Positions 7,925 through 16,753 of a stretch of DNA of 64,000 nucleotides are shown here, one piece after another. Every line of letters begins with the position of its first letter. The stretch's first letter is position 1. The position numbers and the translations under genes are program-made. Below the pieces are notes generated by a model. The model searched no databases, was not told where the DNA came from, and saw nothing but the letters and a program-made list of their open reading frames with translations. Source of the DNA: Acetobacterium tundrae (GTDB lineage: Bacteria; Bacillota; Clostridia; Eubacteriales; Eubacteriaceae); the NCBI RefSeq assembly GCF_008086615.1, contig NZ_RXYB01000011.1, positions 1-64,000 of the forward strand, written 5' to 3'.

Positions 7925-10060
7925 CTAGTTGTATAGATTAAATGCGTCTTTTAATATGTAGTATGATGGTTTTAGTCGCTCATGATAAGTGGCAACATTC
8001 CAATCTTGCCAACTATAAAAGTTCATGTTGATGTTCTGATCGCTTGTTTTATTTAAAATCCCCACTCCAGCATAAATTCCATCTGTTTTTACTGGTTGAA
8101 TGCCATCAATATGCAAGTCGTTCATTACCATTTTTGTAGAGGGATCCATGAAATTAAGCAGCTGCCACGGTATTCGGATTTCAACTATATTATCTTTTAC
8201 ACAGAAATCCGAAAGAGAATTAAAATCACTGTTATTCGGATTCCCATCTCCGTAAGTAAGTTTTCCTGTCTCATATTGGCTAAATGGGAGAATAAGCTTA
8301 TCTTGCGGTAAATATAGCTCTTTGTTCAGACATAAATACATGGGCACAAACTTACCACTATTGTTGATATCATAATCGGGATTTTTAGGAATCATATTTA
8401 ATTTTTCCCCGTACAAATACTGAAAGCTATCGTAATAGGAGTCAACCATTATTCTTGAATTATCTTTCCCATTGATTGATATTAAAAAATCAGCCGCTTT
8501 ATCAAAATTAACACCATTATTACTCGAGCTTCCCTGGTTTTGCAGAGTGTCTACAGGAATAATCAAGTTGTCTTGATCAAAATTAAAATTTGATGTTTTT
8601 GCCATAAAATAAACATAAGTTTCATCCGATTTCATATAAAGTTCAGTCCCGTTAGTTGTACTAATAGGTGTACTCCCCTCCCAATCTTTTGAATCCCCAT
8701 CAACATAACAAGTACTTTCTTTTTCACCTGAATCGAAAGCCAATAACCCAAAGTGTTGTTCATTCGTTTGAACATTATCCCAATAGGGTCTTCTTTCCGG
8801 TAAATCAAAGTCCATCGTATTCCAAGTTCGTTTAAACCATTCATCCTGAAATGAAAATACTAAGCCCCCGGCATAACCTGCGTCATAGATGTCCTTTAAC
8901 ATGGATGCATCCATATCGCCCTGTTGTGTTTCTGATACATCCCCTTGATTAAAACCCATACTAGCATTGTCATGAGCCTTGCCACGGCCAGCTGGTATTC
9001 CAAACTCAGCTACTAATACCGGCATGGTATGTTGCTTTTTTAAATCATTTAAATAAGCCGCATAGGTATCAACATTTCCATTCTCATCTTTATAATTAGC
9101 ATATTCATTTTGATAATTCATAAAATCAGGATAATATGGATAAATATGATAGGATGCAAAAAGGCCCGGTTTGAATGTATCTTTTTTCTTAATGTGTTCA
9201 GTATTTACGGTAACGAGATCTTCATTTGGCAGCGGTTCATTGGGATGACTCAGCATATCAGTTGTGGGCCAATTAGCAAAACTGACAGTTTTTTCCATTT
9301 TATAATGATCCGTTTCGTACTTGATGCAATTGTCCCCTGATTCACATAAGAAATTCTCAAACGGTGACGCATCGGCACTGTATAAATAAGTTCCATCAAA
9401 ATGTGTGTTTCCCGAATTGTTATTATTTGTTGTTAAAACAAACTCAGGGTCCCACTCGATTCCCAAAATATAACCGATAACATATTGCGAAACATCTGCT
9501 TCATACACTCCATAGGCATGACCAGTCTCTTTTTTTATGATTTTATTTCCGTGTAATACATCAATGGTGGTTTCAATATCACTTTTGAAATTATCCATGA
9601 TTTTCGGATTATAGGCATCCAAATAGGTCGAAATATCTTCCTCATTAATCCATACACCTTGAATTAAATATAAAGGATTTTGGGCACTTTGATTATACTC
9701 GTAAAGAGCATTATAGAAATCCGGCTTAAGGATTGTGTAAACTCTGATCGTATTTGCATTCATCTCGCTGATATATTTAAACCAACGCAGATAGTCATCT
9801 TTTGTTGCACCAAATTCGCCAGGAAAATAATCAGGGACACCTGTACCAATGTTTACACCTTTGATAAATTCTTTTTCCCATTGATTATCTTTAAAAACAT
9901 AAAAAGAATCAGAATCAACCTTGGCCATATATTGAATGGAATCCGCATCGGTGTACATGGATATTTGATTGCTCGTCATCCTTGTATAAAAGTGATAACC
10001 GATAAAACCAATTACAGTAAGACAGATTAGAATAATGACTATGATAATATTTTTTCTCAT
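7925..10060 (-). CDS. Membrane-anchored clan GH-A-like glycoside hydrolase with C-terminal sugar-binding-like domain
   Basis: 711 residues. An N-terminal signal anchor (about 4-25) is followed by a TIM-barrel glycosidase domain at about 60-430. FIKGVNIGTGVPDYFPGEFG opens the barrel, as in GH2/GH5-type enzymes. E202 in LGIEWDPEF is the likely acid/base, and E352 in LVAEFGIPAGRG the likely nucleophile. Residues about 460-711 form a beta-rich domain like CBM9/DOMON-type sugar-binding modules (VDGDSKDWEG... MYLCLNKELYL). It would act outside the membrane on a polysaccharide, perhaps the product of the GT2 in the same operon. A separate promoter in the 125-bp gap upstream is possible. The exact GH family is not certain. 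Confidence 0.75.
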   Translation of the reverse strand: MRKNIIIVIILICLTVIGFIGYHFYTRMTSNQISMYTDADSIQYMAKVDSDSFYVFKDNQWEKEFIKGVNIGTGVPDYFPGEFGATKDDYLRWFKYISEMNANTIRVYTILKPDFYNALYEYNQSAQNPLYLIQGVWINEEDISTYLDAYNPKIMDNFKSDIETTIDVLHGNKIIKKETGHAYGVYEADVSQYVIGYILGIEWDPEFVLTTNNNNSGNTHFDGTYLYSADASPFENFLCESGDNCIKYETDHYKMEKTVSFANWPTTDMLSHPNEPLPNEDLVTVNTEHIKKKDTFKPGLFASYHIYPYYPDFMNYQNEYANYKDENGNVDTYAAYLNDLKKQHTMPVLVAEFGIPAGRGKAHDNASMGFNQGDVSETQQGDMDASMLKDIYDAGYAGGLVFSFQDEWFKRTWNTMDFDLPERRPYWDNVQTNEQHFGLLAFDSGEKESTCYVDGDSKDWEGSTPISTTNGTELYMKSDETYVYFMAKTSNFNFDQDNLIIPVDTLQNQGSSSNNGVNFDKAADFLISINGKDNSRIMVDSYYDSFQYLYGEKLNMIPKNPDYDINNSGKFVPMYLCLNKELYLPQDKLILPFSQYETGKLTYGDGNPNNSDFNSLSDFCVKDNIVEIRIPWQLLNFMDPSTKMVMNDLHIDGIQPVKTDGIYAGVGILNKTSDQNINMNFYSWQDWNVATYHERLKPSYYILKDAFNLYN

Positions 10061-10185
10061 TATTGCGTTTCACCTTCACTATATGAAAATTTATTTATAT
10101 TGTGAGTATAATATGGTACTAACATAAATAAGATATAAAATAAACAATTATTGTCACTTCCAACTCATTCATATTTTGAAGCTGA

Positions 10186-12534
10186 TTAGATACAATTAGC
10201 TGAAGTTAATTGTTGATTGACCACAAGTTTATTGTAATATTTCATACGTATGTTCACAATATTTTCCCAAGAATATTCAATTGCAATATGATATGCTTTT
10301 TGGCAAATGGTATAATATGCAAACTCTTCCATATTCAGAATTTCAAGAATGCCTTCGGCCAGTTCATTTGCATTTTCACTTTCAACAATTTTTCCTACCG
10401 CAAAGGATGGTAACCCGCCCACCCGGGTTACAACGACGGGCTTTTTACACCCCATCGCTTCCAGAGCAGCAATCCCAAAACCTTCGGAACGGGATGGGAG
10501 CACACTTAATTTAGCAATATTATGTAACATAGCCAACTCATGTTGCGACCGCTGCCCAAGGATCAGTACATTCTCCATGTGCAGTTTTTCGCGATTGCCT
10601 TTACCTAAAGAATCAATATTGCCGCTGCCCATGATCAGAATATATACCTTGTTTTTTTTTTGAATATATTTATTTGCCTCAAGCAACACATCGATCCCTT
10701 TTGTTTTTGAAATTTTTCCGCAAAAAGTAACGATTGGGTAATTCTCTAAATTTGGATAACCCATTTTTGTCATTACCGTTTTACGATTTAGCTTTTTATT
10801 TGGTCGGAATATGGTTTGATCATAGCCATTCCCGGTAACAATGACTTTTTTGCGATCAACATCATATAAACTGAGGACTTCCTCTTTTACATAGTCCGAA
10901 ATTGTGAAAATATATTCCGCTTTTTTAGCAGACTGAATTGTAATACTCTGCTCTTCGTAAAGTCTTAGGTAATTTTTCACAACTGATTCCCAGGAATAGT
11001 TTTCGACACTGATCTTACGGGCGCGTTCTCTAATCGTCTGCCTAACTTTATCATTCATACTGCTGTAATAATCCAGAAAAACAGAAATATTTTCGGCCAG
11101 ATTAAGCACTAGATTTTCATTTAAGAATAATTTATTCAATTTATATTTATCAAAAATATCACAAAATTCATCCACATATATTTTAATAACCTCAGAAAAA
11201 CCACTGTGATTTGTCTGTATCGGAATAACCCCGGATGAAAGGGCTTCTGCTGCCACCAGACCGAATGCTTCCGGAAAGATTGAGGGTGCCACAGTTATTT
11301 CTGAACAAGCGATCAGGCTTTTTAAATGATTGTGCCCTAAAAAACCTGTCAAAACAAAAGCTGACCCAATTTTTCCCTTAGCCGCTGAAAAATAAGCCTG
11401 AGCAAAATCCTCATCTTTCAATTTTACTGTTAACAAAGAAAAAAAATTCGCTGAATTGGGATCAATTTCTTTATCGTATAAATCTGGATGTGTGATCAGC
11501 TCAATATATGCTTCTTTCTCCCCTTTATTCAATGCCTCAATCATAGCTTCAAAGTATGTACGAGAGGAACCAAATCCAATAAGAATAAACCGGACGTCCT
11601 GATGATCCTTCATTATCAGCGGTGCTGCTGCAATCAATAGCTGAACGCCTTTTGTCCATAAATATTTTCCGTAGTACAGTACAATCTTTTCATTTTCGAA
11701 GTCAATCTTTTTTAGCTTGCTGATAATATCACGATCCGTTTTCCAGATACCTTCATCTGAATCCAGATTGTTCTTTAACCGCTTTTCTTCGATTTCCAGC
11801 TCGGTCACGAGTTTGTTGATCACATGTTTTTTTTCACTGCTGTCATTTAAGGTCATAAATTTTTCCAGATCCACGCCACCTGATATTGCGATTGATTTTT
11901 CTTTGAGCCTGGAATCATTATTAAAAAATTCCAGAAATTCATTTTCAGAAAAACGACTCACAAATGCAATTCTGTCAGCGTTTGCATTAGCTTCCTTAGC
12001 GTAATCCTGGAGCAGAGGACTGTTTCTTACTGAAAAATTCAAGCAGCTGCCGTGAACCGTCATGACATGCTGACACTGACCCAAATGGCTTCTCGCTACA
12101 TAAACTGGCTGCATGATCGTATGGTTTGTCCAAACCATATCGGTATGGGTATTCACCAGGGCGGTATTAATCGCTTGTCGATTGTTTTCAATATAAGACT
12201 CTATTTCTTCTTTGGTACAGCTGGTAAATGTTTTTACCTCATACCCTTCATATTTGTCATAAACATAAACCGGTAAAAAACCATTGAGGTTGGGACGATA
12301 CAAGTCGCATTTACCCATATATGGTGTTTTTTTACTGTAAATCATCCGACTTTTGCTATTTTCGCCATTAAAATCGAATGCTTTCTCAATAAAATCGAAT
12401 TTGTCTGGGTCATTTTCCTGACAGAAGAGATTAACCTGATGACCTATTTTGCATAACTCCCGGCATACATTTTCAACAAAAAGGTTGCTACCGGTTCCCT
12501 TTAAAAAATACCCATGTACAATTACGATTTGCAT
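10186..12534 (-). CDS. Two glycosyltransferase family-4 modules in one polypeptide
   Basis: About 782 residues. The start at 12534 is chosen because GGAG lies 7 nt upstream of that ATG; an upstream ATG at 12552 lacks a site. The first GT4 module (about 1-500) is complete, with an acceptor half starting MQIVIVHGYFLKG and a donor half carrying the E-x7-E motif in PEAFGLVAAE. A second module starts near 535 in the middle of an acceptor domain (AEYIFTISDYVKEE) and runs to the C-terminus with its own E-x7-E (SEGFGIAALE) and a nucleotide-binding loop (VTFCGKISKTKGIDVLLEA). It therefore has two donor sites but only one full acceptor domain. No membrane helix is seen, so it should work at the cytoplasmic face. 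It lies upstream of the GH-A/GT2 operon on the same strand and may make a primer or side chain. Confidence 0.85.
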   Translation of the reverse strand: MQIVIVHGYFLKGTGSNLFVENVCRELCKIGHQVNLFCQENDPDKFDFIEKAFDFNGENSKSRMIYSKKTPYMGKCDLYRPNLNGFLPVYVYDKYEGYEVKTFTSCTKEEIESYIENNRQAINTALVNTHTDMVWTNHTIMQPVYVARSHLGQCQHVMTVHGSCLNFSVRNSPLLQDYAKEANANADRIAFVSRFSENEFLEFFNNDSRLKEKSIAISGGVDLEKFMTLNDSSEKKHVINKLVTELEIEEKRLKNNLDSDEGIWKTDRDIISKLKKIDFENEKIVLYYGKYLWTKGVQLLIAAAPLIMKDHQDVRFILIGFGSSRTYFEAMIEALNKGEKEAYIELITHPDLYDKEIDPNSANFFSLLTVKLKDEDFAQAYFSAAKGKIGSAFVLTGFLGHNHLKSLIACSEITVAPSIFPEAFGLVAAEALSSGVIPIQTNHSGFSEVIKIYVDEFCDIFDKYKLNKLFLNENLVLNLAENISVFLDYYSSMNDKVRQTIRERARKISVENYSWESVVKNYLRLYEEQSITIQSAKKAEYIFTISDYVKEEVLSLYDVDRKKVIVTGNGYDQTIFRPNKKLNRKTVMTKMGYPNLENYPIVTFCGKISKTKGIDVLLEANKYIQKKNKVYILIMGSGNIDSLGKGNREKLHMENVLILGQRSQHELAMLHNIAKLSVLPSRSEGFGIAALEAMGCKKPVVVTRVGGLPSFAVGKIVESENANELAEGILEILNMEEFAYYTICQKAYHIAIEYSWENIVNIRMKYYNKLVVNQQLTSANCI

Positions 12535-13107
12535 AGAATTTCTCCAATCCATATTATTAATACGATAATTCTAGTTTATAAATATAAATTGCAAATAAGT
12601 TCCTGTTAGACAATCTCGTTTGCCTGTGACTTTAAGTTATTCGTGTGATCAACCCATTCCAAGGGTCTCGTTTTCTTATCCAGTGCTGGATGCTTTACAT
12701 GTAGATTTTGGAAAATCTGGTTTTAAGTCAGTTCTCTCCTTTAATTAAATCCGCAGATTTTTCTATTCAACGACTTATGCACTTTTTTTAATTATAGTGA
12801 GAAATGACTTTTTAGTATTATTACCCAAATATAATGAAAATTATATTTTTTAATTATTTTATTTTATTTCAGATGAACATGATAATAGGTCATCTAGCTT
12901 TTATGTTTTCTCAAAGCTAAGAGATCTTTTGCCCAATAATTTATTTGTATTCTCCATAACAGATATATCTTTATTATACCCACAAATATGCTCAGACAAA
13001 TAATCAATACACGGTCGGTAACGATACTACTGCAACAAAATAAATAAATAGCGTTTAAATCATACCCGCGATATAATGAATTATATCAAAATAACGGAGG
13101 TAACCCT
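12535..13107. other. 573-bp divergent intergenic region
   Basis: This region separates the minus-strand GT4 gene from the plus-strand dehydrogenase and must hold promoters for both. GGAGG at 13096-13100 serves the dehydrogenase ATG, and a possible -10 (TATAAT) lies near 13072. On the minus strand a 38-codon open stretch at 12606-12722 looks like a gene remnant. Several short inverted repeats occur there too (for example AGATTT/AAATCT near 12703-12718 and ATCCAG/CTGGAT near 12679-12692). No riboswitch family was recognised. Confidence 0.5.
12606..12722 (-). pseudogene. Short C-terminal gene remnant (38 codons)
   Basis: On the minus strand 38 sense codons without a stop encode a credible protein tail (HPALDKKTRPLEWVDHTNNL is the best part). 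They are more GC-rich than the surrounding AT-rich spacer and end at a normal TAA. No start codon or ribosome binding site fits, and a stop lies directly upstream. This looks like the 3' end of a lost gene, perhaps a transposase, but I cannot name the family. It could be chance. Confidence 0.25.
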
Positions 13108-14097
13108 ATGGCTAAGGCACTAATTCTAACATCTAAAAAACGTGTGGAAAAGTTTTCTGATTTAACAAATATTCCAAAGGATTGGGATCTCATTTTCGGT
13201 GAAGAACTCACTTCCGATGACGCCATTCTTTATGCCGGAGGCGATGCCGATTTCATTTTTGCCGATGCCGTTCGAGAGGTCAGTAAAAACTTAATTGATA
13301 ACATGTCCAATCTAAAACTCATTCATTCTGAAGGGGTGGGCTATAATAAAATTGATCTTGATGCCGCAAAAGAAAAAGGAATCTATGTCTGCAATAATAC
13401 TGCCGCTAACTCCGGAGCTGTGGCGGAACATACCATTCTGCTGATGCTGGGGCTTCAGCGAAGGCTTCTAGAGGGGGATCAGATGGTTCGCAGCGGCCAA
13501 CAGATTCAGGCAAAGGGGTCATTTATTCTAGAAGGAATTTCCGAACTAGGGGCCTGTCATATAGGTCTAGTGGGAATGGGTTCTATTGCCTTTGAAACGG
13601 CAAAGCGATTGAAACCTTTTGGCTCAAAGCTAAGTTATTTTAGTCGCACCAGAAAAATCCAGACCGAAAAGGAATTGGGACTGTCCTATTTACCACTGGA
13701 AGAACTCTGTAAAACATGTGATATCATCAGCCTTCATCTGCCTGTAACACCAGAAACGACAGGACTGATCAATCAGGAGCTATTGACACTGATGAAACCA
13801 ACAGCCTTGCTTATTAATACTGCCAGAGGCGAACTGGTTGTCCAGGAAAGTTTGGTCACAGCCCTAGTCAATGGTCAGATTGCCGGGGCAGGACTGGACA
13901 CAATGAATCCTGAACCCGTTGAACTGGATAATCCGCTGCTTAATCTACCGGAGGATTGTCGATACAAACTGTTATTCACCCCCCATATTGCTGGGACTAC
14001 CAAAGAGGCTTTTGAAAAAATGCACAAAACTGTATGGTCAAATATTTTAGCCGTATCAAAGGGGGAACAACCAATTAATTGTGTTAATGGGTTATAA
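13108..14097 (+). CDS. D-isomer-specific 2-hydroxyacid dehydrogenase (NAD-dependent)
   Basis: 329 residues. The NAD-binding core is at about 105-290, with the dinucleotide motif GLVGMGSIAFETA. Conserved catalytic positions are visible: Arg in NTARGELV, Glu in MNPEPVELDN, and His in FTPHIAGTT. The N-terminal half has the family sequence SEGVGYNKIDLDAAKEKGI. The family reduces 2-keto acids to D-2-hydroxy acids (phosphoglycerate, glycerate, lactate or related); the substrate is not evident. GGAGG stands 8 nt before the ATG. The gene converges on rnfB and their coding ends overlap by 6 bp with no terminator hairpin between them. Confidence 0.88.
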   Translation: MAKALILTSKKRVEKFSDLTNIPKDWDLIFGEELTSDDAILYAGGDADFIFADAVREVSKNLIDNMSNLKLIHSEGVGYNKIDLDAAKEKGIYVCNNTAANSGAVAEHTILLMLGLQRRLLEGDQMVRSGQQIQAKGSFILEGISELGACHIGLVGMGSIAFETAKRLKPFGSKLSYFSRTRKIQTEKELGLSYLPLEELCKTCDIISLHLPVTPETTGLINQELLTLMKPTALLINTARGELVVQESLVTALVNGQIAGAGLDTMNPEPVELDNPLLNLPEDCRYKLLFTPHIAGTTKEAFEKMHKTVWSNILAVSKGEQPINCVNGL

Positions 14098-14928
14098 TCC
14101 AGCGCGAGCTGTTAATTTACCATAGTCAATATCACCGGAAATACAGTTCATCGGACATTTATCAACACATTCATAACATTGGCGACATTTATCATAATCA
14201 ATTTTCGCACAATTATTTTCCACTTTTATGGCATCAAAATTACACGCTTTTTCACAGGCTCCGCAACCGATACAAGCAGTTGTACAGGATAATCGGGCAA
14301 TCTTCCCTTTGTCCAAGTTATGACATTTAACGATGATTTCTTGTGTTATCGGCACCAAATTCATGACTGATTTTGGACAGGCATCCACACATTTACCACA
14401 GGATGTACATTTATCAGGATCGACCTTCGGCAGTCCGTCCTCACCCATGCTGATTGCATTGAATGGGCAAACGGACTTACAGGTTCCATACCCCATACAG
14501 CCATAACGACATCCTTTAGCACCACCCGAAGCAATCATTGCTTCACGGCAGTCCATTTCACCATAATAGTCAGCACGGTTAGGTGCCGTTTCACAGGTTC
14601 CCTGACAAATAACGGTTGCAATTTTTTTAACCGCGCTGCCAGCTTCTTTGCCCATAATTTTGGCAATCGCAGCGGCCGTATCACCTCCGCCAACCGGGCA
14701 GACATCAACAGCTGCTGAACCTTCCACAATTGAACCGGCCAATGCATCACATCCTGGGAAGCCACATCCGCCACAATTTGCGCCCGGCAAAGCTGCTCTG
14801 ACTAAAGGAATCCGAGGGTCTTCCGGCACTTCAAAAACCTTGGCGGCAATAGCCAAGCCAATTCCAAAAAGCAATCCGAACGCACTAATAATACCTATTG
14901 GAACTAAAATTGCATTTAACATTTCCAT
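14092..14928 (-). CDS. rnfB: Rnf complex subunit B (multi-iron-sulfur ferredoxin-like)
   Basis: 278 residues. An N-terminal membrane helix (about 5-28) is followed by the RnfB cluster motif CGGCGFPGC, then four further cysteine groups (CRYGCMGYGTCKSVCP, CTSCGKCVDACP, CIGCGACEKACN, CRQCYECVDKCP). At least five Fe-S clusters are predicted. RnfB takes electrons from reduced ferredoxin into the Rnf complex, which passes them to NAD+ and pumps Na+ or H+ across the membrane. It is the last gene of rnfCDGEAB, 6 nt after rnfA. It sits at the short end for clostridial RnfB proteins, but all clusters seem complete. Confidence 0.96.
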   Translation of the reverse strand: MEMLNAILVPIGIISAFGLLFGIGLAIAAKVFEVPEDPRIPLVRAALPGANCGGCGFPGCDALAGSIVEGSAAVDVCPVGGGDTAAAIAKIMGKEAGSAVKKIATVICQGTCETAPNRADYYGEMDCREAMIASGGAKGCRYGCMGYGTCKSVCPFNAISMGEDGLPKVDPDKCTSCGKCVDACPKSVMNLVPITQEIIVKCHNLDKGKIARLSCTTACIGCGACEKACNFDAIKVENNCAKIDYDKCRQCYECVDKCPMNCISGDIDYGKLTARAGL

Positions 14929-14934
14929 ATCCTC

Positions 14935-15513
14935 CTAACCCAGTTTCATTCCGGAAAAACCTAAAAATGCTATTGCCATTAATCCAGCACTTAATAATGC
15001 AATGGGAAATCCTTCAAAAGCCATTGGTATTTCTGAAGACTCAAGACGCTCACGAACCCCTGCAAAAAGGACAATTGCCAGTGTGAAACCCAATGCTGCA
15101 CCGATCCCATTTACAATCGTTTCAATGAAATTATATTCATACTGAATATTTAAAAATGCCACTCCCAGCACTGCACAATTTGTTGTAATCAATGGCAAAA
15201 ATACACCAAGGGCCTGATACAAGGACGGTGTCATTTTTTTTATAATCATTTCAACAAACTGAACCAATGCTGCAACAACTAAAATAAACGCAATTGTCTG
15301 TAAATAACCAAGGTTTAGGGGTTCCAGAATCGCATACTGGACGACATAGGTAATCGCTGATGCCAAAGCCATAACAAAAGTTACGGCCGCACCCATCCCA
15401 AGTGCTGTTTCAACTTTTTTTGAAACGCCAAGAAAAGGACAGATACCTAAAAAACGGGATAATACAAAGTTATTAACGAATATACTACTAATTAAAATAA
15501 AAATTAAACTCAT
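14935..15513 (-). CDS. rnfA: Rnf complex membrane subunit A
   Basis: 192 residues with six predicted membrane helices. The family motif FVNNFVLSRFLGICPFLGVS near the N-terminus contains the conserved cysteine, and LITTNCAVLGVAFLN near 110 holds the second. In solved Rnf and Nqr structures RnfA and RnfE together hold an intramembrane [2Fe-2S] cluster through these cysteines. It is the paralogue of RnfE, encoded 13 nt upstream. Size and topology are normal for the family. Confidence 0.96.
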   Translation of the reverse strand: MSLIFILISSIFVNNFVLSRFLGICPFLGVSKKVETALGMGAAVTFVMALASAITYVVQYAILEPLNLGYLQTIAFILVVAALVQFVEMIIKKMTPSLYQALGVFLPLITTNCAVLGVAFLNIQYEYNFIETIVNGIGAALGFTLAIVLFAGVRERLESSEIPMAFEGFPIALLSAGLMAIAFLGFSGMKLG

Positions 15514-15526
15514 TTATCTCTTCCTC

Positions 15527-16117
15527 CTATGCCTTTTTCTTTTTCCAATTAATAAGCCCCATTAAAAGACCGAGCGTTAAAAAAGCGCCTGGTGGAAGAA
15601 TCATCAATATGACAGGTTCATACGAAGCGCCAAATAATGAAAGACCAAAAATACTGCCTGCTCCTAAAATCTCGCGCACAGAGCCGAGAACTGTTAATGA
15701 CAATGTAAATCCAAGACCCATTCCAAGGCCATCAGCAAAAGAATCCGCAATTCCATTTGAAAAAGCAAAGGCTTCCGCACGGCCTAAAATAACACAGTTC
15801 ACAACAATCAAGGGAATAAACAGTCCTAATGCGGCATCTAAGGCTGGTACATAAGCCTTCATTAACATGCCAATAATTGTTACAAAAGATGCGATAATCA
15901 CGACAAAAGCCGGGATTCTGATGCTATTGGGAATTACTTTACGCAATGCTGATATAGCCACATTGGAACCGACAAGCACTGCGGTGGTCGCTAAACCCAT
16001 TCCCATACCATTAATCGCCGATGTTGTAACCGCAAGAGTTGGACACATCCCCAGCACAAGTACGAATGTTGGATTTTCTTTTATGATTCCTCTGGTCAGG
16101 TTTTTTATAAAATTCAT
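15527..16117 (-). CDS. rnfE: Rnf complex membrane subunit E
   Basis: 196 residues with six predicted membrane helices. The conserved ENPTFVLVLGMCPTLAVTTS and IPLIVVNCVILGRAEAFA sequences carry the cysteines that, with those of RnfA, hold the membrane iron-sulfur cluster. The protein is part of the electron path between RnfD/RnfG and RnfB. It lies between rnfG (15 nt upstream) and rnfA (13 nt downstream), as expected for rnfCDGEAB. Confidence 0.96.
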   Translation of the reverse strand: MNFIKNLTRGIIKENPTFVLVLGMCPTLAVTTSAINGMGMGLATTAVLVGSNVAISALRKVIPNSIRIPAFVVIIASFVTIIGMLMKAYVPALDAALGLFIPLIVVNCVILGRAEAFAFSNGIADSFADGLGMGLGFTLSLTVLGSVREILGAGSIFGLSLFGASYEPVILMILPPGAFLTLGLLMGLINWKKKKA

Positions 16118-16132
16118 CTATATTCTCCCCTC

Positions 16133-16753
16133 TTATTTCGATAAAATCTGATAAACTTCATTTGAGATGTTTACGCCAAGTGTTACCGCCCTGGATGTGA
16201 TCGTTGCTCCAGTAATAGCCTGAATTGAATTACTTCCGGATACAGGAGTACTTTTTACAACTGTAATTTTCTCTGAAGCTGTTAAACCTTTATATTGATC
16301 TTTAAATTTTGGTAGCGTCGCTTGTGCACCCAATCCCGGCGTTTCACTATGTTCTAGAATGGTTACGCCCTGAACAATACCATCCGTTGAAATACCGATC
16401 AATACTTGTACTTCTCCACTGTATCCACTTTGTGGCGCTGTTTTAACGGTATACCCAACCACTTCATTACCATTTTTGCCAATATAGGCTTCAACAAGTT
16501 CATCGGGATTGTCCAGACCTATTTCAGTTCCGATCTTTGTCAGATCTTCAGCGGGTATCTCTTCAAAATCTACCGCTTCGGAAAGCACTTCCTGCCGAGC
16601 CGTTTGATTTGTTGCTAAATTCATTTTCTCAATTGTACCCGCTGTCACATAATTTGTTAATGCCAAACAGCAGGCAGCAACAGCTGAAATCGCGAAGAGA
16701 ATAAAGCCCAATTTAAAAACATTTTTCCAATCAATTTGAACTTTATTTTCCAT
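16133..16753 (-). CDS. rnfG: Rnf complex subunit G (covalent FMN carrier)
   Basis: 206 residues. One N-terminal membrane helix (about 15-37) leads to an extracytoplasmic FMN-binding domain. The flavinylation motif SGATITSRAV lies near residue 180, where the threonine would carry FMN by a phosphoester bond. EHSETPGLGAQA and GYSGEVQVLIGI are further family signatures. FMN attachment normally needs an ApbE flavin transferase, which is not encoded in this window. The start codon overlaps the end of rnfD by one base. Confidence 0.96.
   Translation of the reverse strand: MENKVQIDWKNVFKLGFILFAISAVAACCLALTNYVTAGTIEKMNLATNQTARQEVLSEAVDFEEIPAEDLTKIGTEIGLDNPDELVEAYIGKNGNEVVGYTVKTAPQSGYSGEVQVLIGISTDGIVQGVTILEHSETPGLGAQATLPKFKDQYKGLTASEKITVVKSTPVSGSNSIQAITGATITSRAVTLGVNISNEVYQILSK

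Noticed and set aside
12600-12760. Possible c-di-GMP riboswitch on the minus strand (a GTCACAGGCAAAC sequence recalls class I)
   Set aside because: The partner motif with GACGCAAAGC and the expected helix are absent; the stretch is better explained as a coding remnant.
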